A DNA stretch of 64,000 nucleotides from Alteromonas macleodii ATCC 27126 (GCF_000172635.2 NC_018632.1:1674001-1738000); one strand, 5' to 3'. Shown: positions 45,606-55,360, numbered from the stretch's first letter. Numbers and translations are program-made. Notes: generated by a model not told the origin, from the letters alone.

Positions 45606-46745
45606 ATGAAGTACTCAGCGCGTCCAGCGGTGTTTATCATAAATTCACTTGAAGGCGGCGGCGCTGAACGAGTTATGGTTAAACTATTAACCATAATGCA
45701 ATCGTACTTTGTTGCTAAAAGTGTTCCTGTCCATCTTATTCTTCTTGACGACTTGCCAGAGTCACAGGTATGCCCCGAGTACGTAAATAAAATAGTACTT
45801 AATACCGAAGGAAGTTTGGTTTCAGGGTATAAGCAACTAAAACCCGTATTGGCAGATCTGAACCCAGAATATTGCTTCAGCTTTTTAACAAGAAGTAACT
45901 TCTTAAACGTTATCTTGGCTAAACGGCTAAAATTTAAAGCCATAATAAGCGAGCGGGTTAATACAACAAGCCATCTTTCTGGCGGGCTAAAAGACAGTGT
46001 TAGCCGACTATTAGTTCGTTTGCTTTACAACAAAGCTGACAGCGTTGTAGCCGTTTCTGAAGGTGTAAAAGCCGACCTTATCGACAACTATGCAGTATCA
46101 AGAGATAAAATTTCGGTGCTGTATAACCCGTATGATATCGAGCAACTTCAGGCTCAGGCATCGGAAAGTGTGCAGGATCTACCAGCAAAGCCTTACATTA
46201 TTGGGGTAGGGCGCTTAGTCAAAAATAAAAATTTCTCTTTATTACTTAACGCCTATGCTAAAGCTAACATTGCAGAAAACTTAGTGATTCTGGGCGTGGG
46301 CGATGAAGAAGCGAACCTAAAAGCACAAGCTAAAGAACTGGGAATTGAAAATAAAACGCAGTTTCTTGGTTTTAAAGCAAACCCATACCCTTATTTAAGC
46401 AATGCCGAATACTTTGTAAGCACGTCGAATGCTGAAGGGTTCCCTAATGCCATTGTTGAAGCCATGTGTTTAGAAAAAGCAGTAATAGCAACAAACTGCG
46501 AATCTGGCCCTGCGGAAATTATTGCCGAGCAATACCCTTACAGAGTAACTGGCGCTAGCAATGAAAAAAACGGTATTCTTTGTGAGTTAAATAACGCTGA
46601 AGGTGTTGCAAGTGCGTTAAGCTCATTCAGTGATGAAACTGTTCGGGCATCTTACGCTGCAAAAAGCAAAAGCTGTGCAAAGCAATTTTCTTACAATGCC
46701 TTTCAAGAAAAAGTAATAGCCATTATTGAAAAGGTTTGCAAATAA
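45606..46745 (+). CDS. Family 4 glycosyltransferase
   Basis: A 379-residue GT-B enzyme. The N-terminal acceptor domain begins FIINSLEGGGAERVMVKLL, a pattern of GT4 enzymes, and the C-terminal nucleotide-sugar domain has IIGVGRLVKNKNF and STSNAEGFPNAIVEAMCLEKAVIAT (the EX7E region). It is cytosolic or membrane-associated and adds a sugar to the lipid-linked repeat. AAGGAA precedes the ATG by six bases. First gene of a long rightward run ending with the flippase. Confidence 0.88.
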   Translation: MKYSARPAVFIINSLEGGGAERVMVKLLTIMQSYFVAKSVPVHLILLDDLPESQVCPEYVNKIVLNTEGSLVSGYKQLKPVLADLNPEYCFSFLTRSNFLNVILAKRLKFKAIISERVNTTSHLSGGLKDSVSRLLVRLLYNKADSVVAVSEGVKADLIDNYAVSRDKISVLYNPYDIEQLQAQASESVQDLPAKPYIIGVGRLVKNKNFSLLLNAYAKANIAENLVILGVGDEEANLKAQAKELGIENKTQFLGFKANPYPYLSNAEYFVSTSNAEGFPNAIVEAMCLEKAVIATNCESGPAEIIAEQYPYRVTGASNEKNGILCELNNAEGVASALSSFSDETVRASYAAKSKSCAKQFSYNAFQEKVIAIIEKVCK

Positions 46746-46747
46746 AC

Positions 46748-48088
46748 ATGTTTGAAGGGTTAAAAGTAGTTGTTGGCCTAATAAGTTTTATTTTGGTGTA
46801 TCGCACCATAACTGGGAACTGCAATAAATATCTTGCGTTTGCTATTTGCGCTATATGGTTGCGATTCTTTTTGTCGGCGTTTCATAGCATTACTTACTCG
46901 TCATTAGTAGCTGGCTTTTCAATAAATGCATTGGGGAGCATTGGCGTAGCTGGTTTGGGCTTACTATTAATACCTACTGCTGTTTTTACTTTAAGGAAAC
47001 TATTTCCTTATTACCTTTTCTTCGCGGCCATCGCGGCAAGCGGCATAGTAAATTTTGAAATTCCAGGCACCATTAATGTTTTAGTTAAATGGTGTTACTT
47101 CTTAGTTCTATCTGGCGCACTGTTTCTTTCAATCCGCATGCAGGGTCACGCAGATACGTTCAAAAAGCTCGCTGTCGCGTTTGTTATGCCAGTAATGTTA
47201 CAAGTGTTTTCGTTTTTGTTAGGCGAAGTAAAAGCTACAGAAGCTGACGGTTCAGCCAGTTATATAGGCGGGTATAATCACGAAGCTGCGTTTTCAATGA
47301 TTATTGTAAGCTTTATTTTTGTCATTGGTTTAACAGAGCGCGGAAGTATAAAGTTTAGAAGTACGCTGTTTAGCCTGGCTGTGTTTTTACTGATATTAGT
47401 CAATTACAGAACAGCAATGTTAGCAGTTCTACCTACAGTAGCCGTATTCTATTACAATTTGATAGAGCAGCGAATTCGCCCCTCTCAAAAAGTGTCAGTT
47501 ATGACGATTGTTAGCATGGTCATCATTCTCGCTTTTATGGCGCTCTCTATAACGATGCGCGAGCGGTTCGCTGATATTGGAACTCTCATATCTAATCTCG
47601 ATGTTGTTTTAAAAGCTCCTATATATTTCAGCGAGGCTGAAAAGGATATAATGTCTGCTAGGGTTTATATTTGGAGCTTTTACATAAACGCCTTTATAAA
47701 TGCTGACCTCCTGAACCAACTTTTCGGGTTTGGACCTGATTCGTGGCGCGGTGTTTTTGCGCAATATGCACATAATACTTTCGTTTCTTATCTTTATGAG
47801 TACGGTTTGCTAGGGCTGCTATCATTCCTATTATTATGTGTTTCTATTGTATTTCAGACCCTTACTTTATCTGATTCAGGTCTTAAAAAGCTGTTGCTAC
47901 TATCGTTTTTTGGTTTTATGGCTATGAACATGGCGACTATGCCGTTATGGAATATAGAAGGCCTTATATTCTTTAGCTTAATGGGGGCGTTAGTTTTCGC
48001 CAATAAACCAAACAAGCAACGTAAAGCGCCTATTTCAAGTATTGAAAAAGTTATGGGAATAAATCCAACACAGGGAAATGCTATTTAA
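46748..48088 (+). CDS. Wzy-like polysaccharide polymerase
   Basis: A 446-residue membrane protein with about 11-12 segments and the O-antigen polymerase/ligase pattern near its C-terminus (FGFGPDSWRGVFAQYAHNTFVSYLYEYGLLGLLSF). It lies two bases after the first glycosyltransferase and overlaps the next by one base, so it belongs to the assembly operon. This position makes it the best candidate for the repeat polymerase; the protein at 40461-41870 would then be a second polymerase or ligase. ATG at 46748 chosen over a TTG four codons upstream. Confidence 0.8.
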   Translation: MFEGLKVVVGLISFILVYRTITGNCNKYLAFAICAIWLRFFLSAFHSITYSSLVAGFSINALGSIGVAGLGLLLIPTAVFTLRKLFPYYLFFAAIAASGIVNFEIPGTINVLVKWCYFLVLSGALFLSIRMQGHADTFKKLAVAFVMPVMLQVFSFLLGEVKATEADGSASYIGGYNHEAAFSMIIVSFIFVIGLTERGSIKFRSTLFSLAVFLLILVNYRTAMLAVLPTVAVFYYNLIEQRIRPSQKVSVMTIVSMVIILAFMALSITMRERFADIGTLISNLDVVLKAPIYFSEAEKDIMSARVYIWSFYINAFINADLLNQLFGFGPDSWRGVFAQYAHNTFVSYLYEYGLLGLLSFLLLCVSIVFQTLTLSDSGLKKLLLLSFFGFMAMNMATMPLWNIEGLIFFSLMGALVFANKPNKQRKAPISSIEKVMGINPTQGNAI

Positions 48089-49194
48089 TGAATATTGTTG
48101 TTATCGGTTTGCGTGGAATACCAGATGTAATGGGGGGGATCGAATCTCATTGCCAGAATATTTACCCCCGAATGAAAAGCGATGATCTCGATATAACCGT
48201 TATTGGACGTTCGCCGTATTTGAGTAAAAAAGCTTGCGAATATGAAGGCGTTAAAGTGCGTTCAGTTTGGGCTGTGCGAAACAAATTTTTAGAAACTTTT
48301 CTTCACACTTTTATCGCTATTTTTTATGCACGTTTATTTTTAAAGCCCGATGTTATTCATCTTCACGCTATAGGCCCAGCACTCTTCACACCCCTTGCAC
48401 GATTGCTGGGTATGAAGGTAGTAGTTACACATCATGGTGCAGATTACGACAGGCAAAAGTGGAATAGTTTTGCAAAAAGTATTCTAAAATTTGGGGAAAA
48501 AATGGGCGTTGTTTTTTCGCAGAAAATGTTTGTGGTTGGCAAGTCTCTAACAGCGCGGCTACAAGAACAGTACCCAAAACATGCACACAAAATAAATTAT
48601 GTTCCTAACGGTATGCTGCCTTCGTTTACTGGCCGATCACCAGAGAGTGACTTGCCCGCTCAACTTAACCTTACTAGTAGCGGCTACATTGTAACGGTAG
48701 GGCGCTTAGTACCAGAAAAAGGTTTTCATAACCTAGTAAACGCTTATAAAAAGGCAAATACGCAGCTTAAACTAGTTATAGTAGGTAATACCGATCACGA
48801 AGACGAATACTCCACGTCGCTAAAAGCAATGGCATCTGAAAATATTATTTTCGCAGGGCGTCGTTCTGGCAGCGAACTAAAAGCACTGTATCAACATGCA
48901 AAAGTTTTCGTGTTGCCGTCTTATCACGAAGGCCTTCCAATTGTGGCATTAGAAGCAATCAGTTCGGGAACCGATGTATTGCTGAGTGACATCATCCCTA
49001 ATTTAGATATAGAAGCGCCTGCAGATACTTATTTTGAAGTAGGTAACGAAGCTATGCTCACTTCTAAGCTGAATAATTTGGATGCTCTGAATTTATACAT
49101 CGACAGGGAAAGGTTTTTAACTCAGTTCGATTGGGACCAAATAGCGCTTTATACAAAAAAATACATCCAATCATTAGATGGAAGCGACAAGTAA
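48088..49194 (+). CDS. Family 4 glycosyltransferase
   Basis: A 368-residue GT-B enzyme. The N-terminus IVVIGLRGIPDVMGGIESHCQNIYPRM is typical of a GT4 subgroup in capsule and exopolysaccharide loci. VTHHGADYDRQKWN and the C-terminal VTVGRLVPEKGFHNLVNAY and PSYHEGLPIVALEA (EX7E) complete the pattern. Starts on the TAATG overlap with the polymerase gene. Confidence 0.88.
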   Translation: MNIVVIGLRGIPDVMGGIESHCQNIYPRMKSDDLDITVIGRSPYLSKKACEYEGVKVRSVWAVRNKFLETFLHTFIAIFYARLFLKPDVIHLHAIGPALFTPLARLLGMKVVVTHHGADYDRQKWNSFAKSILKFGEKMGVVFSQKMFVVGKSLTARLQEQYPKHAHKINYVPNGMLPSFTGRSPESDLPAQLNLTSSGYIVTVGRLVPEKGFHNLVNAYKKANTQLKLVIVGNTDHEDEYSTSLKAMASENIIFAGRRSGSELKALYQHAKVFVLPSYHEGLPIVALEAISSGTDVLLSDIIPNLDIEAPADTYFEVGNEAMLTSKLNNLDALNLYIDRERFLTQFDWDQIALYTKKYIQSLDGSDK

Positions 49195-49203
49195 GCAGAG
49201 TAA

Positions 49204-50163
49204 ATGAGAGATATAAGAATAGACACGCTTCGCGGATTGGCTTGCATATTTTTGGTGGGTTACCATGTAATTGGTAATAACCCGTCAAATGGCTTGCATA
49301 TAGAAAGTGGCTTTCTGCGGGAGATTAATGACTTGCTTGAAACCGTGAGAATGCCTTTATTTACATTTCTTTCGGGTATGGTGTATGCCTATAGGCCGTT
49401 GTCAGGTAATTGGCCGAAATTTTTAAAAGGTAAAGCACGAAGACTGCTTATTCCTATGTTAGTTGTAGGTACGCTATTCGCTATAATTCAAGCTTTAGTG
49501 CCTGGCACCAACAATAAAATAGACAATTGGTGGCTTCTACATATATATCCAGTTCAACATTTTTGGTTTGTAGAGGCGTTATTTTGGGTGTTTGTTTTAA
49601 TAATACCGCTTGAACTCAATAGGTTATTAAATAATAGACTAGTTACAATTTTAACTATTGCGGCTTTTTTAGCTCTAGCCATTGGACAGCCCTACACGAA
49701 ATTACTGGCCTTTAAAGGGTTTATATATTTAACGCCGTTCTTTTTGTTTGGAATGAGCATAGTGCGTTTCAAAATACCTCCTTTACCTGTGTTACCTAGC
49801 CTAATCGGTTTTATAGGAATAATGGCTGCAATTTACTTTCTGACGGACGGTGTATATGGCAGAAGCTTATTGGGTTGTGTAATAGGAATGATTAGCTGTT
49901 ATTTCTTGTTAGGTTTAAGGCTGCAAATTCATTGGCTGGCAAAAATTGGCATTTATTCGTATAGCATCTACATATTCCATGTTTTCTTTACAGCAGCAAG
50001 TAGGATAATTATTAATAAAGTTGTTGAGCTACCTATTGAAGTTAACTTCGCGTTTGGATTGGCGGCGGGTTTAATCGGGCCGATAGCTGTTTATTTGATT
50101 GTGGCCAAGGTAGCTTTCGCCAGGTTCTTGCTTTTAGGTGAGAAAAATAGACGCGCAGCCTAA
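49204..50163 (+). CDS. Acyltransferase 3 family membrane protein
   Basis: A 319-residue integral membrane acyltransferase with about ten segments. The conserved start DIRIDTLRGLACIFLVGYHV gives the catalytic His, and RMPLFTFLSGMVYAYR and FWFVEALFWVF are family motifs. Such proteins O-acetylate sugars from the membrane, often in exopolysaccharide and O-antigen loci. No SGNH domain is attached, unlike the enzyme at the window end. It begins nine bases after the preceding glycosyltransferase. Confidence 0.87.
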   Translation: MRDIRIDTLRGLACIFLVGYHVIGNNPSNGLHIESGFLREINDLLETVRMPLFTFLSGMVYAYRPLSGNWPKFLKGKARRLLIPMLVVGTLFAIIQALVPGTNNKIDNWWLLHIYPVQHFWFVEALFWVFVLIIPLELNRLLNNRLVTILTIAAFLALAIGQPYTKLLAFKGFIYLTPFFLFGMSIVRFKIPPLPVLPSLIGFIGIMAAIYFLTDGVYGRSLLGCVIGMISCYFLLGLRLQIHWLAKIGIYSYSIYIFHVFFTAASRIIINKVVELPIEVNFAFGLAAGLIGPIAVYLIVAKVAFARFLLLGEKNRRAA

Positions 50164-50218
50164 TTTATAGGGCACACAAAATGGTTCGATAATTAATTTT
50201 TAATGGAAAGGGAATTTA

Positions 50219-51079
50219 GTGAAAATTTCTGTTGTTATAACGACTCGTAATAGACCTCATTTTTTAGAAGAGGCATTGTATGGAATAAGCCGCCAAGATA
50301 TCAAGCCATTCGAAATAATAGTTGTAGATGACTGTTCTACTGAGAGTTATGACAACATTGAATCGTTAATGGAAAGCCTTAGTGTTAAATATCTAAAACA
50401 ACCGTTTAACGTTGGGGCAAATGCGGCTAGAAATATAGGTATTAATAATTCCTCAGGAGCTATCGTTGCTTTTCTCGATGATGATGATGTTTGGCTTCCT
50501 AACTATCTCAGTGAAGTGCATGCAAGGTTTTTGGAAGGGGCTGATGCGGTTGTAACTGGTTTTAAACAACTAGGAAATGAAAATGTAATAGTCGTAAATA
50601 ACGATGAAAAAGTGACTAAACCCTCTTTGCAAAGAGGGAATACCTACTGTGGAATGTCTGGGTTTAGTTGTCGCAGAAAAGTTTTAGAGGAGAACCAGTT
50701 CGATGAAAACCTCCCCAATGGCCAAGATTGGGACATGTTTGTGAGATTATTTACAAAAGGAATGGATTTTAGAAACATACCAAAGGCGCTTTTTTTATAT
50801 CGCTTCCAAAATGAAGATGGAATTGGAGCTAAAGTACGTAAACTAGCCCCTAAAGATATTTACCCTAGGCTAGCTTCTGCATATAAGCACAAGGAGTTTT
50901 TAGGTGACTACTGGTTTAAAAAGCGTGTGAGTGAGCAAGTACTCTTTTCGCTAAAACATAAGAAAAACAAAAAAGAATGGGTTTTTCTGTCGATAGAGCT
51001 TGCCGGTATTAAAGCTACAGCAAACTATTTCGTCAGAGTTTTACGTAGAAAAATATTGAAAAAGCCTATGGCGATATAG
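50219..51079 (+). CDS. Family 2 glycosyltransferase, paralogue of 60763-61626
   Basis: A 286-residue GT-A enzyme starting with GTG after AAAGGGAA. The nucleotide-sugar region has VVITTRNRPHFLEEAL, IIVVDDCS and the metal motif AFLDDDDVW; NGQDWDMFVRL is the acceptor-side ED/QDWD motif. The whole length matches the minus-strand gene at 60763-61626: GANAARN, IVAFLDDDDVW, CGMSG, QDWD.FVR and FRNIPK occur in the same order, and the C-terminal helices are also alike. Probably a duplication with new sugar specificity. Confidence 0.9.
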   Translation: MKISVVITTRNRPHFLEEALYGISRQDIKPFEIIVVDDCSTESYDNIESLMESLSVKYLKQPFNVGANAARNIGINNSSGAIVAFLDDDDVWLPNYLSEVHARFLEGADAVVTGFKQLGNENVIVVNNDEKVTKPSLQRGNTYCGMSGFSCRRKVLEENQFDENLPNGQDWDMFVRLFTKGMDFRNIPKALFLYRFQNEDGIGAKVRKLAPKDIYPRLASAYKHKEFLGDYWFKKRVSEQVLFSLKHKKNKKEWVFLSIELAGIKATANYFVRVLRRKILKKPMAI

Positions 51080-51129
51080 TGTTTTTATTGGAATAAAAGC
51101 GAAGGGAAAATTAAGTTGGGATTAGCGTA

Positions 51130-52113
51130 ATGAAGCAGGAAAGTATGCAAAAAGCTTTTATGTATCCACCAAGAAGTCAAAATGAGTTTTTAGACTTAAA
51201 TAAAAAAGCACTTCGAAAGTTAGGTTACGATGTTAAGCCAACCGATTTAACTTTTATTAAGTATTTATTAATTCACCCTAAAAAAGCCATCGTGATTTTA
51301 AACTGGGTAGAAGATAGAGTATATGGCAGGTCATATAAAACTACTGTTCAGTATTTTTTTAAAATGATCTTATTAGTCGTCTTTTCTAAAATCTGTGCTA
51401 AAAAAGTGATCTGGATAAAGCATAACTTTCGGCCACATAATAGCAAAGGGAGTACTAAGCGCTTTGATTTTCTATGTAAGTTGTACTCACAGCTAAACAT
51501 ACCCCCAATATCACTAGAGAGTTACTTTTCGTCTCCTTCTCTTATTCATCCATTGTATAAATCAAACAATGAACTCATTGAGGACGTTAAAGCAACAGAG
51601 CAAGAAAGCACTATAGATGTGTTGTTTTTCGGTGGAATAAAGCCTTATAAAAATTTAGATAAAGTCCTTCTCGACTGGCCTTCATCAATTCCGTTGAAGA
51701 TAGCGGGAAAGTGTTCGGATCCAACTTATACCGAGATGTTAGAAAAGATTATTGAAGAACGAAGCCTCAACGTTGATTGGGATAATCGCTTTCTTTCAAG
51801 TGATGAGTTGAATGAAATGTTGAGAGCATCAAAGTTCGTCCTTTTACCCCATTCAGATAACACTATGATAAGTTCTGGGTCTTTTTATCATGCTATCGGA
51901 GAAGGATGTAACGTTTTGGTGAACGCAAGCCAGTTTGGAAAAGTCAAAAGCGAGCAGCATTCATTTGTTCACCTAGTAGATATTGGAAAAGTTTCAAAGG
52001 ATATGCTGCGAACTCTTTTTGTATCTAAAAAAGAAGTTCGCAAAGAAGTGTTAGCTTGTTACGGTGAAAACCGTGTAGTCGAAGCTTGGAACATGGTTCT
52101 TAATAATGCCTAG
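51130..52113 (+). CDS. Probable GT-B glycosyltransferase
   Basis: A 327-residue protein without a confident family. A hydrophobic stretch (about 70-95, FFKMILLVVFSKICAKKVIWIKH) may bind the membrane. The second half has a GT-B-like pattern: DVLFFGGIKPYKNLDKVLLDW (start of the nucleotide-sugar domain) and LRASKFVLLPHSDNTMISSGSFYHAIGEG. Its last eight bases overlap the next gene, and it lies among glycosyltransferases, so it most likely adds a sugar to the repeat. Donor and acceptor are unknown. Confidence 0.65.
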   Translation: MKQESMQKAFMYPPRSQNEFLDLNKKALRKLGYDVKPTDLTFIKYLLIHPKKAIVILNWVEDRVYGRSYKTTVQYFFKMILLVVFSKICAKKVIWIKHNFRPHNSKGSTKRFDFLCKLYSQLNIPPISLESYFSSPSLIHPLYKSNNELIEDVKATEQESTIDVLFFGGIKPYKNLDKVLLDWPSSIPLKIAGKCSDPTYTEMLEKIIEERSLNVDWDNRFLSSDELNEMLRASKFVLLPHSDNTMISSGSFYHAIGEGCNVLVNASQFGKVKSEQHSFVHLVDIGKVSKDMLRTLFVSKKEVRKEVLACYGENRVVEAWNMVLNNA

Positions 52114-53062
52114 AGTATTGGTAGAAAATGAAATGAATTCAGATAATAGTGCTTCCCTGTATACCCCACAAGTTAGCGTTTTAATACCAGTTTATAACGA
52201 CATTGACAGAGTAGGCCTTTGTATTGAAAAGCTTGGGGCCATGACTTTTCCAAAAGATAAGTATGAAGTCATAATTGTTGATAATGGTTCATCTGACGGT
52301 ACATACGAACTACTGCAAAAATTAATTTCTGAATTGGATGAAAAAGCGTTCCGCCTTATCCAGTGCCTTACGCCCGGATCTTATGCTGCACGAAATGAAG
52401 GGCTTAAATTGGCTCAAGGAGAATTCGTTGCATTTACAGATTCCGATTGTGTGGTTTCTGAAAATTGGCTTCAGAGCCTACTTGATTGTTGGAAAGCGCA
52501 AAGTGGCAGGACTGTGGTCGCAGGAAAAGTATCGTTTTTCTCAGATAGCGCGAAAAATACTGAACAATGTGCTCTAGACTTTGAAAACATGTTTTCTATG
52601 AAGCAAGACCAGAACGCAAAAAACGGCAAGTGCATAACTGCAAATTTGTTTTGTACAAAGCAACTACTTGAAACACACGGCGGGTTTAACGAAAAGTTAA
52701 AATCTGGCGGGGACGTTGAGTTTAGTCAGCGAGTAGTGAGCTCCGGGGGCAAAATTGTATATTCAGAAAAAGCCGAAGTTTTTCACCCATCGCGCAATAA
52801 AGAAGAGTTGTTAATCAAACGAAAGCGTGTAGTAGGGGGGACTTGGGACGCAGAACTTTCAAAGGCTAGCGTAGGTCGAAAACTTCGGTTTTGTGTTGGC
52901 TTAGTAAAAATGTTCTTGGGGCGAACAAAGAAGACTTTTACTAATGCCAGCTTTTCCTTCAAACGCAAGGTTAGTCTTACTTGGTTACTTTTTTTAATTT
53001 TTCTCACCAGTATGACGGAGTTTCTTTTGCTTCAATTAGGTAAAGAAGCAAATAGAACTTAG
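52106..53062 (+). CDS. Family 2 glycosyltransferase
   Basis: A 318-residue GT-A enzyme: VSVLIPVYNDIDRVG, VIIVDNGSSDGTYE, SYAARNEGL, AFTDSDCVV (DxD-type) and FNEKLKSGGDVEFSQRV. A C-terminal hydrophobic segment (about 290-308) suggests membrane attachment. ATG at 52106 overlaps the previous gene by eight bases; another ATG at 52133 (MNSDNS) is possible. Confidence 0.85.
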   Translation: MPRVLVENEMNSDNSASLYTPQVSVLIPVYNDIDRVGLCIEKLGAMTFPKDKYEVIIVDNGSSDGTYELLQKLISELDEKAFRLIQCLTPGSYAARNEGLKLAQGEFVAFTDSDCVVSENWLQSLLDCWKAQSGRTVVAGKVSFFSDSAKNTEQCALDFENMFSMKQDQNAKNGKCITANLFCTKQLLETHGGFNEKLKSGGDVEFSQRVVSSGGKIVYSEKAEVFHPSRNKEELLIKRKRVVGGTWDAELSKASVGRKLRFCVGLVKMFLGRTKKTFTNASFSFKRKVSLTWLLFLIFLTSMTEFLLLQLGKEANRT

Positions 53063-53107
53063 TTAATACTTTCGAAAACCACTCCCAGTTAAATTATTGA
53101 GAAATGA

Positions 53108-54568
53108 ATGTCGCTTAAGAAAAAAGCTACAAAAGGTAGTATTTGGACGTCTTTAACAAGAACGGGGATCAACGTTGTTGATTTTCTGGTATATGCCTAT
53201 TTGGCTCGAGTTCTTACCTTAGAGGAATTCGGTTTGGCCGGTTTCTGTTTTCTGTTCATTGAATTTGCCAATACTCTAGTAAATGCGGGTGTTAATCAGA
53301 ACCTAGTTCAAAGAGACAAGTGGGAAGACAGATACGCTGCCAGTACAATGACGTTTGTTGCTGGTATGGGAATGATAGTTGTATTAGGAATTCTGGGTAT
53401 AGGAGCGCCTATAGCCTATTACTCTTACTCCGAATTAGCCGCTTGGGTTGTTGCCAGCCTTGCCCCAATTACGCTAGTGACAAGCCTACAGGTAGTTGTT
53501 AGTGGGAAACTACTTCGCGAATTTAAGAACAAGCAAATGGGGGGGGCAAAGTTCTGTGCCACTATAATTTCTGCCGTGACGATTATTGTATTGGCCGAGA
53601 ATGATTATGGTCTTTGGGCGCTAATTATCGGTAAGTTAGTTAATGCTATAGTCCAATATTTTCTTTTACTTTATGTGGCTAAATTTAAACCTTACTTTCA
53701 TTTCGATAAAAGCGATAACAAAGAGTTGATTAGCTTTTGCTTACCTCTTTTCGGAATGACAATAATGAACTTCCTTCACAGGAAAGCTAGCAACATGTTT
53801 ACAGGATTCGTGTTAGGTCCAGCAAGTTTTGCATTACTAGCTGCAGCTCATAAAGGGGAGTTAGTTATAAACCAGGTAACAATGAGTTCAATAAATTCGA
53901 TGGTTGTTCCAAGCTTTTCTAGAGTGACAGAAAAAAACAGGCTTGGCACCCTTTACATAAAAATGGTTTCGATCACAGCATTACTTGTACTTCCAATTTT
54001 TATGGGGTTAGCTGCTATTGCAGACCCTTTTGTTATCATAGCATTTGGAGAAAAGTTTTCTCCCAGTGCCGCTTATATGACTATTTCAGCTTTCGCTATG
54101 TTTCCAAGTGTTATTGCTTGGTTTCTTCCAAACTTATTAGTTTCTGAAGGAAAGACTCACGACGCTTTGAGGCTTACAATGCTTAATTTAGTGTCCAACA
54201 TTTTAGTGGCTGGCTGCACGATATGGTTTGGTGTAAAAGTGATGTTGATATCATTGGTAGTTGCGAGTTTTTTTATATTACCTGTTAGGCTCTACATAGT
54301 GAAAAAGCACGTTCCGATCAACATAAAGAGTCTTTTGTCGGGTGTAGCTCCCGCGGTTGTATCTTCTGTAATAATGTTTACAGTTTTAAATTTAATTAAA
54401 CCAGTGTTAGCAGAGACTCTAAAGAATAATATTATTTTATTACTTGGGCTTGTTACCATAGGCGCACTAGTCTATCCCTTAACTCTAGCTGTGCTGTTCT
54501 ATCCGCATTTAAAGTTGAGTTTACTAGAATTGAAAGACATGTTTTTTCGTAAGAAAGTTAATAATTAA
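53108..54568 (+). CDS. Wzx-type polysaccharide flippase
   Basis: A 486-residue membrane protein with about 14 segments, beginning KKKATKGSIWTSLTRTGINVVDFLVYAYLARVL, the usual start of the WzxC/polysaccharide-synthesis transporter family. It would flip the undecaprenyl-linked repeat to the periplasmic face for the polymerase. It is the last gene of the plus-strand assembly run. No clear terminator follows. Confidence 0.9.
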   Translation: MSLKKKATKGSIWTSLTRTGINVVDFLVYAYLARVLTLEEFGLAGFCFLFIEFANTLVNAGVNQNLVQRDKWEDRYAASTMTFVAGMGMIVVLGILGIGAPIAYYSYSELAAWVVASLAPITLVTSLQVVVSGKLLREFKNKQMGGAKFCATIISAVTIIVLAENDYGLWALIIGKLVNAIVQYFLLLYVAKFKPYFHFDKSDNKELISFCLPLFGMTIMNFLHRKASNMFTGFVLGPASFALLAAAHKGELVINQVTMSSINSMVVPSFSRVTEKNRLGTLYIKMVSITALLVLPIFMGLAAIADPFVIIAFGEKFSPSAAYMTISAFAMFPSVIAWFLPNLLVSEGKTHDALRLTMLNLVSNILVAGCTIWFGVKVMLISLVVASFFILPVRLYIVKKHVPINIKSLLSGVAPAVVSSVIMFTVLNLIKPVLAETLKNNIILLLGLVTIGALVYPLTLAVLFYPHLKLSLLELKDMFFRKKVNN

Positions 54569-54675
54569 TTAAAGTTTAGTTATCCATAAAGCATCATGTC
54601 TGTTTTTTTTACAACAGAATATTTTAAAGTAAATTGGGTTTGCTCATATTGCTGATTTTTATAGGTTATTTTATC

Positions 54676-54692
54676 TTGGCATTTTTTTTGCA
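54676..54692 (+). promoter_or_regulatory. Sigma-54 promoter of the PEP-CTERM-like gene
   Basis: TTGGCAT-TTTTT-TTGCA matches the sigma-54 consensus at every key base except CAT for CAC, with GG and GC ten bases apart. It stands 42 bases upstream of the GTG start. Sigma-54-type elements before PEP-CTERM genes have been noted in other exopolysaccharide-making bacteria. Confidence 0.78.
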
Positions 54693-54733
54693 TTACCTTT
54701 TCAGGTGTAGTCTTAACATTTGGATGTAAAGTA

Positions 54734-55342
54734 GTGACAAAATTAATCGCAGTATTCATTTCTCTGTTCGCGTTTTCGGTAAACGCTGCAGTAATATCGT
54801 TGGATTTTTCGAGCTCATTCTCCGATTATGGCAATCAGTTTGAGAATGGTCAGGTTGAAGCAAGTAATGGTGGTGCTAGCTTGACAATGAACGGCAATAA
54901 TTGGGTTGCGTTTGAAGGGCCATTTGTTATAGAACAGGATACCGTTCTAGAAGTTACGTTTTTTTCATCGCTGTTAGGCGAACTTCATGGGTTTGGTTTT
55001 GATGATGATGTGATTTTTGACTCTCAAGATGATTACAGAAACGGAACGAATAGATACTTTCAATTAGCGGGTTCTCAAACGTTTGGTGTTCAGGATTTCA
55101 ACACTTACCAAACAGTAAATACTATCGAAACTTTTTTTGTAAACGTGGGTAGCTTCGTAACGGGCACGTTTAACTATATCGTTTTCATTAACGATCAAGA
55201 TGTTGAAGGTGTAAACGCGAACTCTGTCTACAGCATAACGGCTTCAAACGGCAATTTTACGTCTGTAAGCGAGCCGGGTATTCTTTCAATTCTTTTATCT
55301 TCGTTGATGATTTTATTTGCATCTCGCAGATTAAAGCGTTAA
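54734..55342 (+). CDS. PEP-CTERM-like surface protein with an unrecognised beta domain
   Basis: A 202-residue protein with signal peptide (cleavage after SVNA, about residue 18) and a C-terminal tripartite tail: S-E-P-G at 179-182, a hydrophobic helix (about 183-196) and basic RRLKR. This fits PEP-CTERM sorting signals with SEP for PEP. No exosortase is in the window. Residues about 49-175 (GNNWVAF, DTVLEV, GFGFDDD, GSQTFG, VGSFVTG, NYIVFINDQD) match the C-terminal domain of the beta-helix lipoprotein at 56785-59262. GTG start; own sigma-54 promoter and terminator, so a monocistronic gene. Confidence 0.78.
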   Translation: MTKLIAVFISLFAFSVNAAVISLDFSSSFSDYGNQFENGQVEASNGGASLTMNGNNWVAFEGPFVIEQDTVLEVTFFSSLLGELHGFGFDDDVIFDSQDDYRNGTNRYFQLAGSQTFGVQDFNTYQTVNTIETFFVNVGSFVTGTFNYIVFINDQDVEGVNANSVYSITASNGNFTSVSEPGILSILLSSLMILFASRRLKR

Positions 55343-55360
55343 CTGACTTAGTTTATGGAA

